Notes: generated from the letters alone by a model not told the origin. A stretch of DNA of 19,159 nucleotides from an uncultured Sulfitobacter sp. (GCA_937923365.1 CALAIJ010000220.1:1-19159), one strand, 5' to 3'. Positions 1 to 6,641 are shown, counted from the stretch's first letter. Program-made: numbers and translations.

Positions 1-1
1 G

Positions 2-352
2 GCAGCAAATGCAGTGATTGCCCTGCCCGCCCCGACGGAGACAACTTACACGCCCATTTCAAGCGCGGATGCGGTGATCCTTTACGCCCGCAACTTTGTG
101 CCGTCATGGGCGGGTGCGATCGCCATTGATCTGTTGCCTGCCGTGCTGGTGTTCATCCTTGCGATCACCCAGACCGCGATCCGGTCAGGCCGCGAGGGTG
201 CCGCCATCGAAGACACCCTTACCCTTGCAGAATTGCGCGCCGCGATGGCTGCAATCCGCGACGTGGAAGGGGCGATGACAAAGGCACCTTTGGAAGAGCC
301 CTCCGTCAAGACCGACCTGCCCGGACAGGTCACACCGCTCAAATCCTCATGA
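2..352 (+). CDS. C-terminal part of a membrane protein, cut by the left edge
   Basis: The reading frame is open from the first bases of the window, with no start signal of its own before the GTG at 14, so this is most likely the 3' end of a longer gene. One clear hydrophobic segment is visible (residues AIAIDLLPAVLVFILAITQT), followed by a basic turn and a roughly 65-residue hydrophilic tail that is probably cytoplasmic. The tail contains a short helical stretch rich in Ala, Glu and Arg. The stop TGA (350-352) overlaps the ATG of the next gene (349) as ATGA, which suggests translational coupling and a shared function with the ClpP-fold protein downstream. I do not recognise the family from this fragment and give no function. 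Confidence 0.7.
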   Translation, partial: AANAVIALPAPTETTYTPISSADAVILYARNFVPSWAGAIAIDLLPAVLVFILAITQTAIRSGREGAAIEDTLTLAELRAAMAAIRDVEGAMTKAPLEEPSVKTDLPGQVTPLKSS

Positions 353-1098
353 CCCTGCGTCCTCGCAATCCTGTTGCGCGCGTCCTGATGGGTGTGCTGG
401 TCTTTCAGATGGCCCTTGGTGGCCTGCTGTTCCTGGGCGACATGCAAGCAGGCTTCCGGCTGCCTTCGTTCGGGCCCAAGGCCCCGTCCCTGACCGAACC
501 CATTCGCCCGGGCGACCAGACCCGCCGTTTCCGCCAGGACCGCGCGCCTGCACCGGGGCAGCCGATGCCCACAACACCGCTGCCAGAGCGTCTGACCCTG
601 ACCCCTGTGGAGGCGGGCCAAACTGCGCTGCTGGAGGGGGCGATCGTGGCAGGCGACGCGGAGCGCATCGCCAAACAGCTGGACGCCCTGACACCGCGCC
701 CTGCGCGTGTGCTCCTGAACTCTCCGGGCGGGTCGGTGCGCGACGCGCTTGAATTGGGCCGTCACATCCGTGCCGAAGGCTTTGAGACTGCTATGCGTGC
801 GGGCGACATCTGCTACTCAGCCTGCCCGTATTTGCTGGCCGCTGGTACGGCGCGCGACATTCCCGAAACCGCCTCTGTCGGCGTGCACCAACACTACTTT
901 GGCGAAAGCACGATCCTGCCCGCCTTTGCCGCAGTGGAGGACATCCAGCGCGGTCAGGGCGAGGTCATGCGCTATCTGGACCAGATGGGAATCGACCCGC
1001 TGGTGATGCAGCACGCACTGATCACACCGCCTGATCAAATCTATGTTCTGCTGCCTGAAGAACTGCGGGCATACGGATTTATCGTTTCACCAGAGTGA
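349..1098 (+). CDS. Membrane-anchored ClpP/crotonase-fold (putative serine protease-like) protein
   Basis: This 249-residue protein has an N-terminal signal anchor (about residues 10-31), a Pro-rich linker (about 35-80) and a C-terminal domain resembling the ClpP/SppA fold, as in predicted periplasmic proteins of the COG3904 type. Visible hallmarks are the oxyanion-type loop NSPGGSVRDALELG (Asn124-Gly137), the nucleophile-like segment CYSACPYLLAAG with Ser157, and GVHQHYF with His180 and His182. Those are the positions where Clp-type peptidases keep the Gly-rich strand, catalytic Ser and His. The domain should face the periplasm. The gene starts inside the stop codon of the membrane-protein gene upstream (ATGA), so the pair is probably co-translated. 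Peptidase activity is inferred from family resemblance; a non-proteolytic role is possible. Confidence 0.75.
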   Translation: MTLRPRNPVARVLMGVLVFQMALGGLLFLGDMQAGFRLPSFGPKAPSLTEPIRPGDQTRRFRQDRAPAPGQPMPTTPLPERLTLTPVEAGQTALLEGAIVAGDAERIAKQLDALTPRPARVLLNSPGGSVRDALELGRHIRAEGFETAMRAGDICYSACPYLLAAGTARDIPETASVGVHQHYFGESTILPAFAAVEDIQRGQGEVMRYLDQMGIDPLVMQHALITPPDQIYVLLPEELRAYGFIVSPE

Positions 1099-1100
1099 TT

Positions 1101-1128
1101 TGAGATCAAAATCTCATGTGACACATGA
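1101..1128. promoter_or_regulatory. Two small adjacent dyads upstream of the arsR promoter
   Basis: A 6-bp hairpin (TGAGAT, CAAA, ATCTCA; 1101-1116) directly follows the stop of the ClpP-fold gene. It overlaps a 15-bp palindrome with 7-bp arms around one base (TCATGTGACACATGA, 1114-1128) that ends five bases before the -35 box. The first could be a weak terminator without a T run. The second is placed where an activator or second operator could sit. Both functions are inferred. Confidence 0.35.
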
Positions 1129-1132
1129 AGAC

Positions 1133-1162
1133 TTGACATAAAACCATTTGGTATCACATAAA
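1133..1162 (+). promoter_or_regulatory. Promoter of the arsR-SRPBCC operon
   Basis: A consensus -35 box TTGACA (1133-1138) is followed after 18 bp by CATAAA (1157-1162) as the -10. The -10 lies in the gap between the two arms of a perfect inverted repeat, so a protein bound there would block RNA polymerase. The predicted start of transcription would be about 1168-1171. Confidence 0.55.
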
Positions 1163-1180
1163 GAGATACCAAATGGTTTT
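1140..1180. promoter_or_regulatory. Perfect 16-bp inverted repeat, probable ArsR-type operator
   Basis: The left arm AAAACCATTTGGTATC (1140-1155) and right arm GATACCAAATGGTTTT (1165-1180) are exact reverse complements separated by 9 bp. The repeat encloses the -10 box and lies directly before the gene for a winged-helix repressor, the usual layout of an autoregulated ArsR-family operon. In RNA the same sequence would form a strong hairpin if transcription started upstream. Confidence 0.65.
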
Positions 1181-1193
1181 ACGTGAGCATCCC

Positions 1194-1514
1194 ATGACAC
1201 CTGATTCCCAACCCACCTTCCGCGCTTTGGCCGACCCCACACGCCGCGACATTCTTAAGCTGCTGGCCACCCAAGACATGACCATCGCAGATGTTTCGGG
1301 CCATTTCGACATGACGCGCGCGGCCGTCAAAAAGCATCTGAGCGTTCTCAGCGACGGCGGTCTCATCACCGTCGAGGCGCAGGGCCGCACCAAGATAAAC
1401 CGCATCAACCCCACCGGATTCGCCCCCGTCCTCAACTGGTTCGAATTCTTCGACACCTTCTGGGACGACCGCCTGACCACATTGAAATCCGTCATTGAAA
1501 AGGACATGACATGA
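1194..1514 (+). CDS. ArsR-family winged-helix transcriptional regulator
   Basis: The protein has 106 residues from the chosen start. FRALADPTRRDILKLL near the N-terminus is the signature of ArsR/HTH regulators. It is followed by the helix-turn-helix (IADVSGHFDMTRAAVKKHLSVL) and the wing (GGLITVEAQGRTKINRI). No metal-binding ELCVCDL-type cysteine motif is present, so it is of the non-metal subgroup found next to SRPBCC proteins. An ATG at 1173 is in frame but lies inside the operator arm, nearly at the predicted transcription start. The ATG at 1194 has GTGAG a few bases upstream and gives the usual family N-terminus, so I prefer it. The stop overlaps the next start (ATGA at 1511). It likely represses its own operon; the inducer is unknown. 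Confidence 0.85.
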   Translation: MTPDSQPTFRALADPTRRDILKLLATQDMTIADVSGHFDMTRAAVKKHLSVLSDGGLITVEAQGRTKINRINPTGFAPVLNWFEFFDTFWDDRLTTLKSVIEKDMT

Positions 1515-1924
1515 CCAATACCACATTGACCAAGACCATCATCCTTGCCGCCCCGCCTGCCCGCGTCTGGGCCTACCTGACGGAACCTGATCTGCTGGCC
1601 AAATGGTTCCACGCGCCCAAAGCCCCCCTAAAGGCAGGCCAGAAGCTGGAGATGTTCGGCGCGGACAGCGGCGATCTGATGATCTGGGGAGACGTCCGCA
1701 CCGCCCGTGCACCAGAGCTACTGGAATACACCTTTTGCATTGGTCCCATGGGGGACGCGGTCAGCACCGTCACTTGGACGCTGGAGCCGATCGAGGCAGG
1801 CACCAAACTGACCTTAAAGCACGCAGGCATGCCGGAAAGCGCAGAGGCCTTTGGCCTGTTGGCGGCCATCGAAAAAGGCTGGGACGGGCACTTGGGCACG
1901 ATGCGCACCGACATAAATGGCTGA
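1511..1924 (+). CDS. SRPBCC / AHSA1-like domain protein
   Basis: This 137-residue single-domain protein has features of the activator-of-Hsp90-homologue-1 (AHSA1) branch of the START/SRPBCC fold. These are an N-terminal strand TLTKTIILAAPPARVWAYLTEPDLLAKWF, a central GDVRTARAPELLEYTF and WTLEPIEAGTKLTLKHAGM, and a C-terminal helix with KGWDGHLGTM. Such proteins form a deep hydrophobic pocket for a small ligand; the ligand is unknown. It starts inside the stop of the arsR gene (ATGA), an arrangement widespread in bacteria, where the SRPBCC protein is regulated by, and may work with, its ArsR partner. It ends at TGA 1922-1924 and is followed by a GC-rich hairpin. Confidence 0.85.
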   Translation: MTNTTLTKTIILAAPPARVWAYLTEPDLLAKWFHAPKAPLKAGQKLEMFGADSGDLMIWGDVRTARAPELLEYTFCIGPMGDAVSTVTWTLEPIEAGTKLTLKHAGMPESAEAFGLLAAIEKGWDGHLGTMRTDING

Positions 1925-1939
1925 CATCTTTTGACCTTT

Positions 1940-1962
1940 GCCGTTGCCGGACAGGCAGCGGC
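1940..1962 (+). terminator. Possible terminator hairpin of the arsR-SRPBCC operon
   Basis: A 9-bp stem (GCCGTTGCC / GGCAGCGGC, one G-U pair) with a 5-base loop starts 15 bases after the SRPBCC stop codon. There is no T run behind it, so it may instead be an mRNA 3'-end stabiliser. Confidence 0.4.
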
Positions 1963-2104
1963 ACCCTACATACAAGCTGTGATGGGTTCTGCCCTGCCCG
2001 TGTGACGTTACATTCCAGTGGCCTTAAGCAAATCCTAGGATGCTGGCTCTGTCTGGACCCTGGTTCATTTATCTGGCGCCCACCTGTACATACAGGTCCC
2101 CGGG

Positions 2105-2132
2105 AATACAAAACTGACCGGCAACGGCGGTC
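2105..2132 (-). terminator. Possible terminator of the FAD-dehydrogenase gene
   Basis: Read on the minus strand, GACCG-CCGTTGC-CGGTC (2132-2116) is followed by AGTTTTGTATT. It has a 5-bp GC-rich stem and a short T run, about 110 nt beyond the stop codon at 2243. The stem is short, so this is only a candidate. Confidence 0.3.
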
Positions 2133-2242
2133 CCATCACACCTTTTCCGACAATACGCCCGGTAGACCCGCTGCGTTCTCGCCCAAAGCGCTTATGCATG
2201 GGCGGCAGTTGCCTAAACGGCCAGCGCCGTCGCTTGCGCCCC

Positions 2243-3748
2243 TCAGGAAACCGAGCGGTCGCTCCCCTCAAGGCCCTCAACGCTGGCAGCGCCTGCGATG
2301 CGGCCAAAGACCGCCCCCGATGTCAGGCCGGACCCGCCCGGATAGCCGTTAAGGAACACGCCCCCGACCAGTTCGCCGCAGGCAAACAGCCCTTGGATAG
2401 CTGCCCCATCAGTATCCAGAACCTGGCCTGTCTGTGAAATCTTGAGGCCCCCGTAGGTGAAGGTGATACCGCCTGTCACAGGAAACGCACGATAAGGGCC
2501 CGTGTCGAGACGTTGCGCCCAATTGGACTTTGACAGATTTGCAGAACCGGCCGATTTCCCGTCCTTGACGGTGGGATCAAATGAGACGGCCGTATCAACG
2601 CTGGCATTGTATGCCGTCAACGTGGCAAGTGCTGCATCCGCATCCAGACCGTCGCATTTGGCAAGAAGTGCAGGCAAATCGTCGGCCTGCTCGAAATGCG
2701 CATCGTGGAAACGGTATTCAGCATAAAGCAGGTCAAAGACCTTTGCGTCAAAGATCTGCCACGCCCTGTGGCCGGGTTGCTGCAACACCGCACGGCCAAA
2801 CTGCGCATAAGTGTAGTTGCGAAAATCGATCCCCTCATCCACAAAACGCGCGCCGTTCTCGTTCAGCATGACCCCCAGAAAATAGCTGATCTTGCGATAG
2901 TTCTTCCGCTCCCCATGCGGAATATCGAGGTTGCCAAAGTCCTTCATGAAGTAGTCCATGGGCGTAGCATGGCAGCCGTCAAAGCGCCCGTACTTTTGCG
3001 CGCCGATGGCCCATGCCGCCATCAGGCCGTCACCTGTGTTATGCGGCGTGCCGCGCACTTTGGCGTGCTTCCATTCCGCCCCGATCAGATCAGCGCGCAT
3101 CTGAGTGCTGCTTTCGAACCCACCGCAGGCAAGGATCACGGATGTCGCGTCAAGGGTGCTGCCGTCCGCCAGTATCACGCCGCACACAGCCCCGTCTTTT
3201 ACAATCAAATCGGCAAACTCCGTGTTGGTGCGCAATTGGCCGCCAAGCCGCTCAAACGCGGCCAGCTCCATTTCAAACAGGCCTACACCCTCGTTTTCTG
3301 CTGCCAGAGTAAGGCCACCCCAAAAGATGATTTCTCCCTCTTTCTCAAAGCTTTGACGATCCCAAATCGGCTCATAGGTCACGCCGTGGCCTGCAAGCCA
3401 GTGCATCGTTGCGTAGCTTTTGGAGACCAGTGTTTCCTGCTCTGGCGTCAACGGGGCACCGTCGTTGAACCCCAGCAGGTCAGCCTTGAATTTATCTTCC
3501 GTGTAGGTGCCAAAGTTGGCGCGGGGCACCCGGGGATCGTCCGGATGAGACAGCAAGGGGATCAAGGCTTCGCTGGTTTCATAAGCAAACCGCATGGCTC
3601 CGGCAGTGTATTTGGTGTTGCCCCCTGCCATATCCTGATCTGCTTTTTCGATCATGAGAACTTTGGCGCCCTTTTCACACGCAGCGATGCCAGCGGTCAG
3701 GCCTGCATTGCCGGATCCCACGATGATTACGTCCCAAAGGTCTGACAT
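2243..3748 (-). CDS. FAD-dependent dehydrogenase, tricarballylate dehydrogenase (TcuA)-like
   Basis: This 501-residue cytoplasmic flavoprotein belongs to the fumarate reductase/succinate dehydrogenase flavoprotein superfamily (FAD_binding_2). The N-terminal dinucleotide fold shows VIIVGSGNAGLTAG (Gly11, Gly13, Gly16) and the acidic strand end MIEKA, then GGNTKYTAGAMRF. The C-terminal FAD motif is GLFACGELVGGVFLNGYPGGSGLTSG, preceded by GGITFTYGGLKI. This arrangement is typical of TcuA, which oxidises tricarballylate to cis-aconitate. No TcuB-like electron-transfer gene is in the window. The start at 3748 is chosen because AAGGAG lies six bases upstream; an upstream in-frame start at 3787 falls inside the promoter. 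It diverges from the gntR gene across a 45-bp gap holding a dyad. The exact substrate is unknown: other FAD-dependent reductases or dehydrogenases of small carboxylates have the same fold. Confidence 0.8.
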   Translation of the reverse strand: MSDLWDVIIVGSGNAGLTAGIAACEKGAKVLMIEKADQDMAGGNTKYTAGAMRFAYETSEALIPLLSHPDDPRVPRANFGTYTEDKFKADLLGFNDGAPLTPEQETLVSKSYATMHWLAGHGVTYEPIWDRQSFEKEGEIIFWGGLTLAAENEGVGLFEMELAAFERLGGQLRTNTEFADLIVKDGAVCGVILADGSTLDATSVILACGGFESSTQMRADLIGAEWKHAKVRGTPHNTGDGLMAAWAIGAQKYGRFDGCHATPMDYFMKDFGNLDIPHGERKNYRKISYFLGVMLNENGARFVDEGIDFRNYTYAQFGRAVLQQPGHRAWQIFDAKVFDLLYAEYRFHDAHFEQADDLPALLAKCDGLDADAALATLTAYNASVDTAVSFDPTVKDGKSAGSANLSKSNWAQRLDTGPYRAFPVTGGITFTYGGLKISQTGQVLDTDGAAIQGLFACGELVGGVFLNGYPGGSGLTSGAVFGRIAGAASVEGLEGSDRSVS

Positions 3749-3793
3749 TATCCGCTCCTTGCATAAATTGTATCCGCGTGTATACAATATCTC
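3749..3793. promoter_or_regulatory. Divergent promoter and GntR operator
   Basis: The 45-bp gap contains a dyad ATTGTAT (3767-3773) / ATACAAT (3782-3788), and within its right half the palindrome TGTATACA (3779-3786), which resembles operators of FCD-type GntR regulators. TACAAT occurs once on each strand at the mirrored positions, giving candidate -10 boxes for both genes. On the plus strand TTGCAT (3759-3764) lies 18 bp upstream of TACAAT (3783-3788). The predicted transcription start falls at or next to the gntR ATG (3794), and no Shine-Dalgarno is visible, so that mRNA may be leaderless. On the minus strand AAGGAG serves the FAD gene. Confidence 0.6.
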
Positions 3794-4438
3794 ATGACAT
3801 CTTCAAGGGCGTCCCTGCCCACAGCCTATGACCACCTGTTCCGAGCGATCGAAAACGGTGCCTTGCGCCCGGGAGACCGCTTGCTGGAAACCGAACTTGC
3901 CACGCGGTTCGGTGTCAGCCGCACCCCGATCCGTGAAGCGATCCGGCGGCTTGAAGCCGACGGGATCGTCGAACATAAGCCACGCGTTGGGGCTGTTGTC
4001 AGAACACTGGGCCAGCAGGAAATCGTCGAGCTGTACGAGATGCGCATCGTGCTCGAGACAACGGCCGCAAGGATGGCCGCCAAACACGCTGCCGCTGCAG
4101 AGATCCGGACATTGGAGGCCCTCAACGCAGATATGGCCAACGCCGCCCAAGACCCTGTCACCGTATCGATCCTGAACCGCAGGTTTCATCGCTGCATTAT
4201 GGAGGCGGCACGCAATCAGTTTCTGGCCCACAGCTATCACGCCTTGTCCCACGCCCTGATCCTGTTGGGGAAAACTACGCTGGAGACGCAGACCCGCGTC
4301 ACCACCGTCACCGCACAACACGCGGACATCATCGCGGGGCTGCACGCGGGCGACGCCGACGCGGCGGCAGATGCGATGCGGCAGCACATGGAGACCTCAC
4401 TGGATCACCGCCTGAAGGCCTTGCACCTTGAGGTTTAG
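3794..4438 (+). CDS. GntR-family transcriptional regulator, FCD (FadR) subgroup
   Basis: The 214-residue protein has an N-terminal winged helix (residues about 10-75) with the family motif LLETELATRFGVSRTPIREAIRRLEADGIV. A C-terminal all-helical FCD ligand-binding domain follows (about 80-205). FCD features visible are EMRIVLETTAARMAA, NRRFHRCIMEAARN and HADIIAGLHAGDADAAADAMRQHM, containing the Asp/Asn-His-His residues that usually bind a metal and a carboxylate ligand. FCD regulators typically sense organic acids. It likely controls the divergent FAD gene, itself and the abrB-like gene, which begins before its stop codon. The effector is unknown but is expected to be the pathway's acid substrate or an intermediate. 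Confidence 0.9.
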   Translation: MTSSRASLPTAYDHLFRAIENGALRPGDRLLETELATRFGVSRTPIREAIRRLEADGIVEHKPRVGAVVRTLGQQEIVELYEMRIVLETTAARMAAKHAAAAEIRTLEALNADMANAAQDPVTVSILNRRFHRCIMEAARNQFLAHSYHALSHALILLGKTTLETQTRVTTVTAQHADIIAGLHAGDADAAADAMRQHMETSLDHRLKALHLEV

Positions 4439-5459
4439 GCATGTGGTCACCCATGCGGTCAGCCTGACGGGTGCACTGGTGTTCCTGTGGCTGCACCTGC
4501 CGTTGCCATGGCTGTTTGGCCCCATGTTCAGTTGCCTGATTGCCGCGCTGTGTGGCGCGCAATTGGTGACGGTCAAACTGCTCAGCGACGGGATGCGGAC
4601 CATTCTCGGGGTAGCTGTTGGCGCCACGGTAACGGTTGCCTTTCTGCTCTCGTTGCCCGCCATGTTCGGCACCCTGCTTATTGTGCCGGTGATGGTGGTG
4701 CTGATCGGCCTTCTTGGCGTGTGGTACTTCCAGCGGCTGGCCGGATACGATTTTCCAACCGCCTATTACGCCTCCATGCCCGGCGGCTTGCAGGACATGA
4801 TCGCCTTCGGAGAGGAGGCTGGCGGCAACGTGCGCGCGATCTCCTTGATCCATGCCACCCGTGTTCTGGTGATTGTGGTGATCCTGCCGCTGCTTTTGAC
4901 CGTCGTGTGGGGCGCTGATCTGGACCGCCCGCCGGGGGCGTCAGCGTCAACTGTTGCTCTGGACCAGATCGCCATTCTGGTGGTCTGCGCTTTGGTGGGG
5001 TGGCGGGTTGCCAAACGCATGGGCATGTTTGGCGCGTCCATCCTTGGTCCGTTGATTTTGGCGGCACTGGCCAGCCTTGCGGGGGTTCTGCACACGCGCC
5101 CGCCTGCCGAAGCGATTTGGGCCGCACAATACTTTATCGCCATTGGCATCGGCGCAAAGTATGTCGGCGTGACCGGCAAGGAGTTGCGTCATGACGTCAT
5201 GGCGGGCCTTGGGTTTTGCGCGTTCTTGCTGGTGTTGACCCTGCTTGTGATCTCTGCGGTTCTGGCCCTTGATCTTGCCCAACCTGTGGAGGCCGTTCTG
5301 GCCTTGGCACCGGGCGGACAGGCGGAGCTTGTCGTGCTTGCTTTGATCGTGGGCGCGGACATGGGATTTGTGGTCGCGCACCACCTCTTCCGCATTTTCT
5401 TTGTGATCCTCGGCGCCCCCGTTATGGCGCGCCTTTTCGATCCCAAACAGAAGGGTTGA
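4428..5459 (+). CDS. AbrB-family (duplicated) integral membrane protein
   Basis: This hydrophobic protein of up to 343 residues has about nine or ten membrane segments. Two half-repeats are visible: the motif LPLPWLFGPMFSCLIAAL near the N-terminus recurs as MGMFGASILGPLILAALASL in the second half. Further family marks are YYASMPGGLQDMIAFGEEAGG and LAPGGQAELVVLALIVGADMGFV. This matches the Gram-negative AbrB duplication family, putative transporters or membrane regulators of unknown substrate, often beside organic-acid transport genes. The start is uncertain: TTG 4428 overlaps the gntR stop, and GTG 4443 has GAGG nine bases upstream. Either way it is coupled to gntR. Its 3' end overlaps the convergent dehydrogenase gene by 38 bp, with no room for a terminator. 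Confidence 0.8.
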   Translation: MRFRHVVTHAVSLTGALVFLWLHLPLPWLFGPMFSCLIAALCGAQLVTVKLLSDGMRTILGVAVGATVTVAFLLSLPAMFGTLLIVPVMVVLIGLLGVWYFQRLAGYDFPTAYYASMPGGLQDMIAFGEEAGGNVRAISLIHATRVLVIVVILPLLLTVVWGADLDRPPGASASTVALDQIAILVVCALVGWRVAKRMGMFGASILGPLILAALASLAGVLHTRPPAEAIWAAQYFIAIGIGAKYVGVTGKELRHDVMAGLGFCAFLLVLTLLVISAVLALDLAQPVEAVLALAPGGQAELVVLALIVGADMGFVVAHHLFRIFFVILGAPVMARLFDPKQKG

Positions 5460-6408
5460 TCATGTGGATCGGGGCACCACTGCGGTAGGCTACGACCTGA
5501 TCAAAGATGTCAGAGAATTGCAGTTCGAATTCATCTTCGGTGACAAACCCGATATGTGGGGTGCAGGTCACGTTCGGGTGGGTGAGCAGCGGGTCGTTTT
5601 CCCATGTGACCGGCTCTTTATCAAAGACATCAAGGGCAGCATGTCCGGGTCGTCCGGCATTCATCGCGGCCAGCATCGCACCCGGTTCGATCAACCCTGC
5701 CCGTGAGGTATTCACAAAAAGCGCATCGGGCCGCATCAGCCCAAGGTCCGCGCCCGTGATCAGCCCTTTGGTTGCGGGCTTTAGCCGCACATGCACCGAT
5801 ACGACGTCCGGCGTGGAAAAGAACGCCTCACGGCTGTCCGCAACCGTCCTGCCCTCTGCAAGGGCGCGCGCGCGGCCCTCGTCGGATGCCCACCAGATCA
5901 CGTTCATCCCGAATGCCTGCGCGTAGCCCTCTACCGTCTTGGCGATCCGTCCATAGCCATAAAGCCCCAGCCTGCGCCCTTGCAGCGTTTTGCCGACCCC
6001 CATTTGCCAGTGTCCCGCTTTCATATTCGCCATCTGTTGCGGGATCTGGCGCATCGCAGCAAGGATCAGCGCCCAAGTGTGCTCGGCGGCGGCAAAGCTG
6101 GGCGTGCCAGAATGCATGTTAGAGCACAGCAGAACGCCCCTTCGGGTGCAGGCATCAACATCCACATGCGGATAAACGCTGCGTTGAGAAATCAGCTTGA
6201 GGTTGGGCAGCTGGTCCAGCACCTGCGCGGATATGGCACTGCGTTCACGGAACAAGACAACCGCATCAAAGGGTTTCAGGCGCGCAGCCAGCTTGTCAGG
6301 ATCAGGCTCATGATCCGTGAAAACGGTGACATCAATGCCGTTCAGCTTTTGAAAGCAGGGCAAGCCGCGCAGGGTGTCAAACCAATCATCCAGGATGGCG
6401 AGCTTCAT
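5422..6408 (-). CDS. D-isomer-specific 2-hydroxyacid dehydrogenase
   Basis: This 328-residue NAD(P)-dependent oxidoreductase has the family layout: a split catalytic domain (about 1-100 and 290-328) around a Rossmann domain (about 100-290). The nucleotide motif is GLYGYGRIAKTVEGYAQAFG (G151-x-G153-x-x-A156). The catalytic triad is Arg236 (NTSRAG), Glu265 (FDKEP) and His285 (TPHIGF). It would interconvert a 2-keto acid and a D-2-hydroxy acid in the cytoplasm. It is the last gene of the minus-strand transporter operon and starts inside the stop codon of the 78-residue gene (ATGA), so it is probably co-translated with it. The substrate is not evident; within this operon a keto-dicarboxylate or its hydroxy form is plausible. 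Confidence 0.88.
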   Translation of the reverse strand: MKLAILDDWFDTLRGLPCFQKLNGIDVTVFTDHEPDPDKLAARLKPFDAVVLFRERSAISAQVLDQLPNLKLISQRSVYPHVDVDACTRRGVLLCSNMHSGTPSFAAAEHTWALILAAMRQIPQQMANMKAGHWQMGVGKTLQGRRLGLYGYGRIAKTVEGYAQAFGMNVIWWASDEGRARALAEGRTVADSREAFFSTPDVVSVHVRLKPATKGLITGADLGLMRPDALFVNTSRAGLIEPGAMLAAMNAGRPGHAALDVFDKEPVTWENDPLLTHPNVTCTPHIGFVTEDEFELQFSDIFDQVVAYRSGAPIHMINPSVWDRKGAP

Positions 6409-6641
6409 CGGCTCTCCACCCGGTCATCTGGATTGGGCACACGCGGTGTGGGCACAAAAACGTGCTTGTCCAACTCTTGCAGGGCGTTTTGCACTTTGCT
6501 GCGTTCGGCCAACAGGTGATTGAACTGCGCATCGCAGCCAGAGATGGGCGTGGGGTATGCGCGAATTTCGTCTGAAAGGGCCTTGCCTGCGTGGAGGAGC
6601 AAGTCTTTTGCCGTCTCGACGGCTGATGTGTAGTCGGTCAT
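6405..6641 (-). CDS. Small conserved-context protein of unknown function (78 aa)
   Basis: I do not recognise this protein. It is short, hydrophilic and mostly helical in composition, with no signal peptide or membrane segment. The central part (about 10-60) contains heptad-like Leu/Ala spacing (AKDLLLHAGKALSDEI and HLLAERSKVQNALQEL), and the tail is Pro/Asp-rich. It is very likely a real gene: GGGGGAG lies five bases before the ATG, it fits the gap between the tautomerase and dehydrogenase genes, and its stop overlaps the dehydrogenase start by ATGA. A role as a small subunit or partner of the dehydrogenase or tautomerase is a guess from position only. Confidence 0.7.
   Translation of the reverse strand: MTDYTSAVETAKDLLLHAGKALSDEIRAYPTPISGCDAQFNHLLAERSKVQNALQELDKHVFVPTPRVPNPDDRVESR

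Larger units (their letters stand above)
1925..2242. other. 318-bp non-coding gap with several dyads
   Basis: No convincing gene is seen between the convergent SRPBCC and FAD-dehydrogenase genes; the open frames here are extensions or shadows without ribosome-binding sites. The gap holds the hairpin at 1940-1962, a palindrome with 7-bp arms (ACCTGTA CA TACAGGT, 2082-2097), and a small minus-strand terminator-like hairpin at 2116-2132. The segments 1940-1954 and 2114-2128 are reverse complements of each other with one mismatch in 15. Confidence 0.5.

Noticed and set aside
82..765. Minus-strand open frame (227 codons) under the first two genes
   Set aside because: Arg- and His-rich translation without family features, opposite a recognisable ClpP-fold protein.
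1603..2352. Plus-strand open frame (249 codons) running from the SRPBCC gene into the gap
   Set aside because: It is out of frame with the SRPBCC protein, Arg/Pro-rich and continues past the FAD gene's end; no ribosome-binding site.
2696..3745. Plus-strand open frame (349 codons) opposite the FAD-dehydrogenase gene
   Set aside because: The minus strand encodes a protein with intact FAD motifs throughout, so this frame is a shadow.
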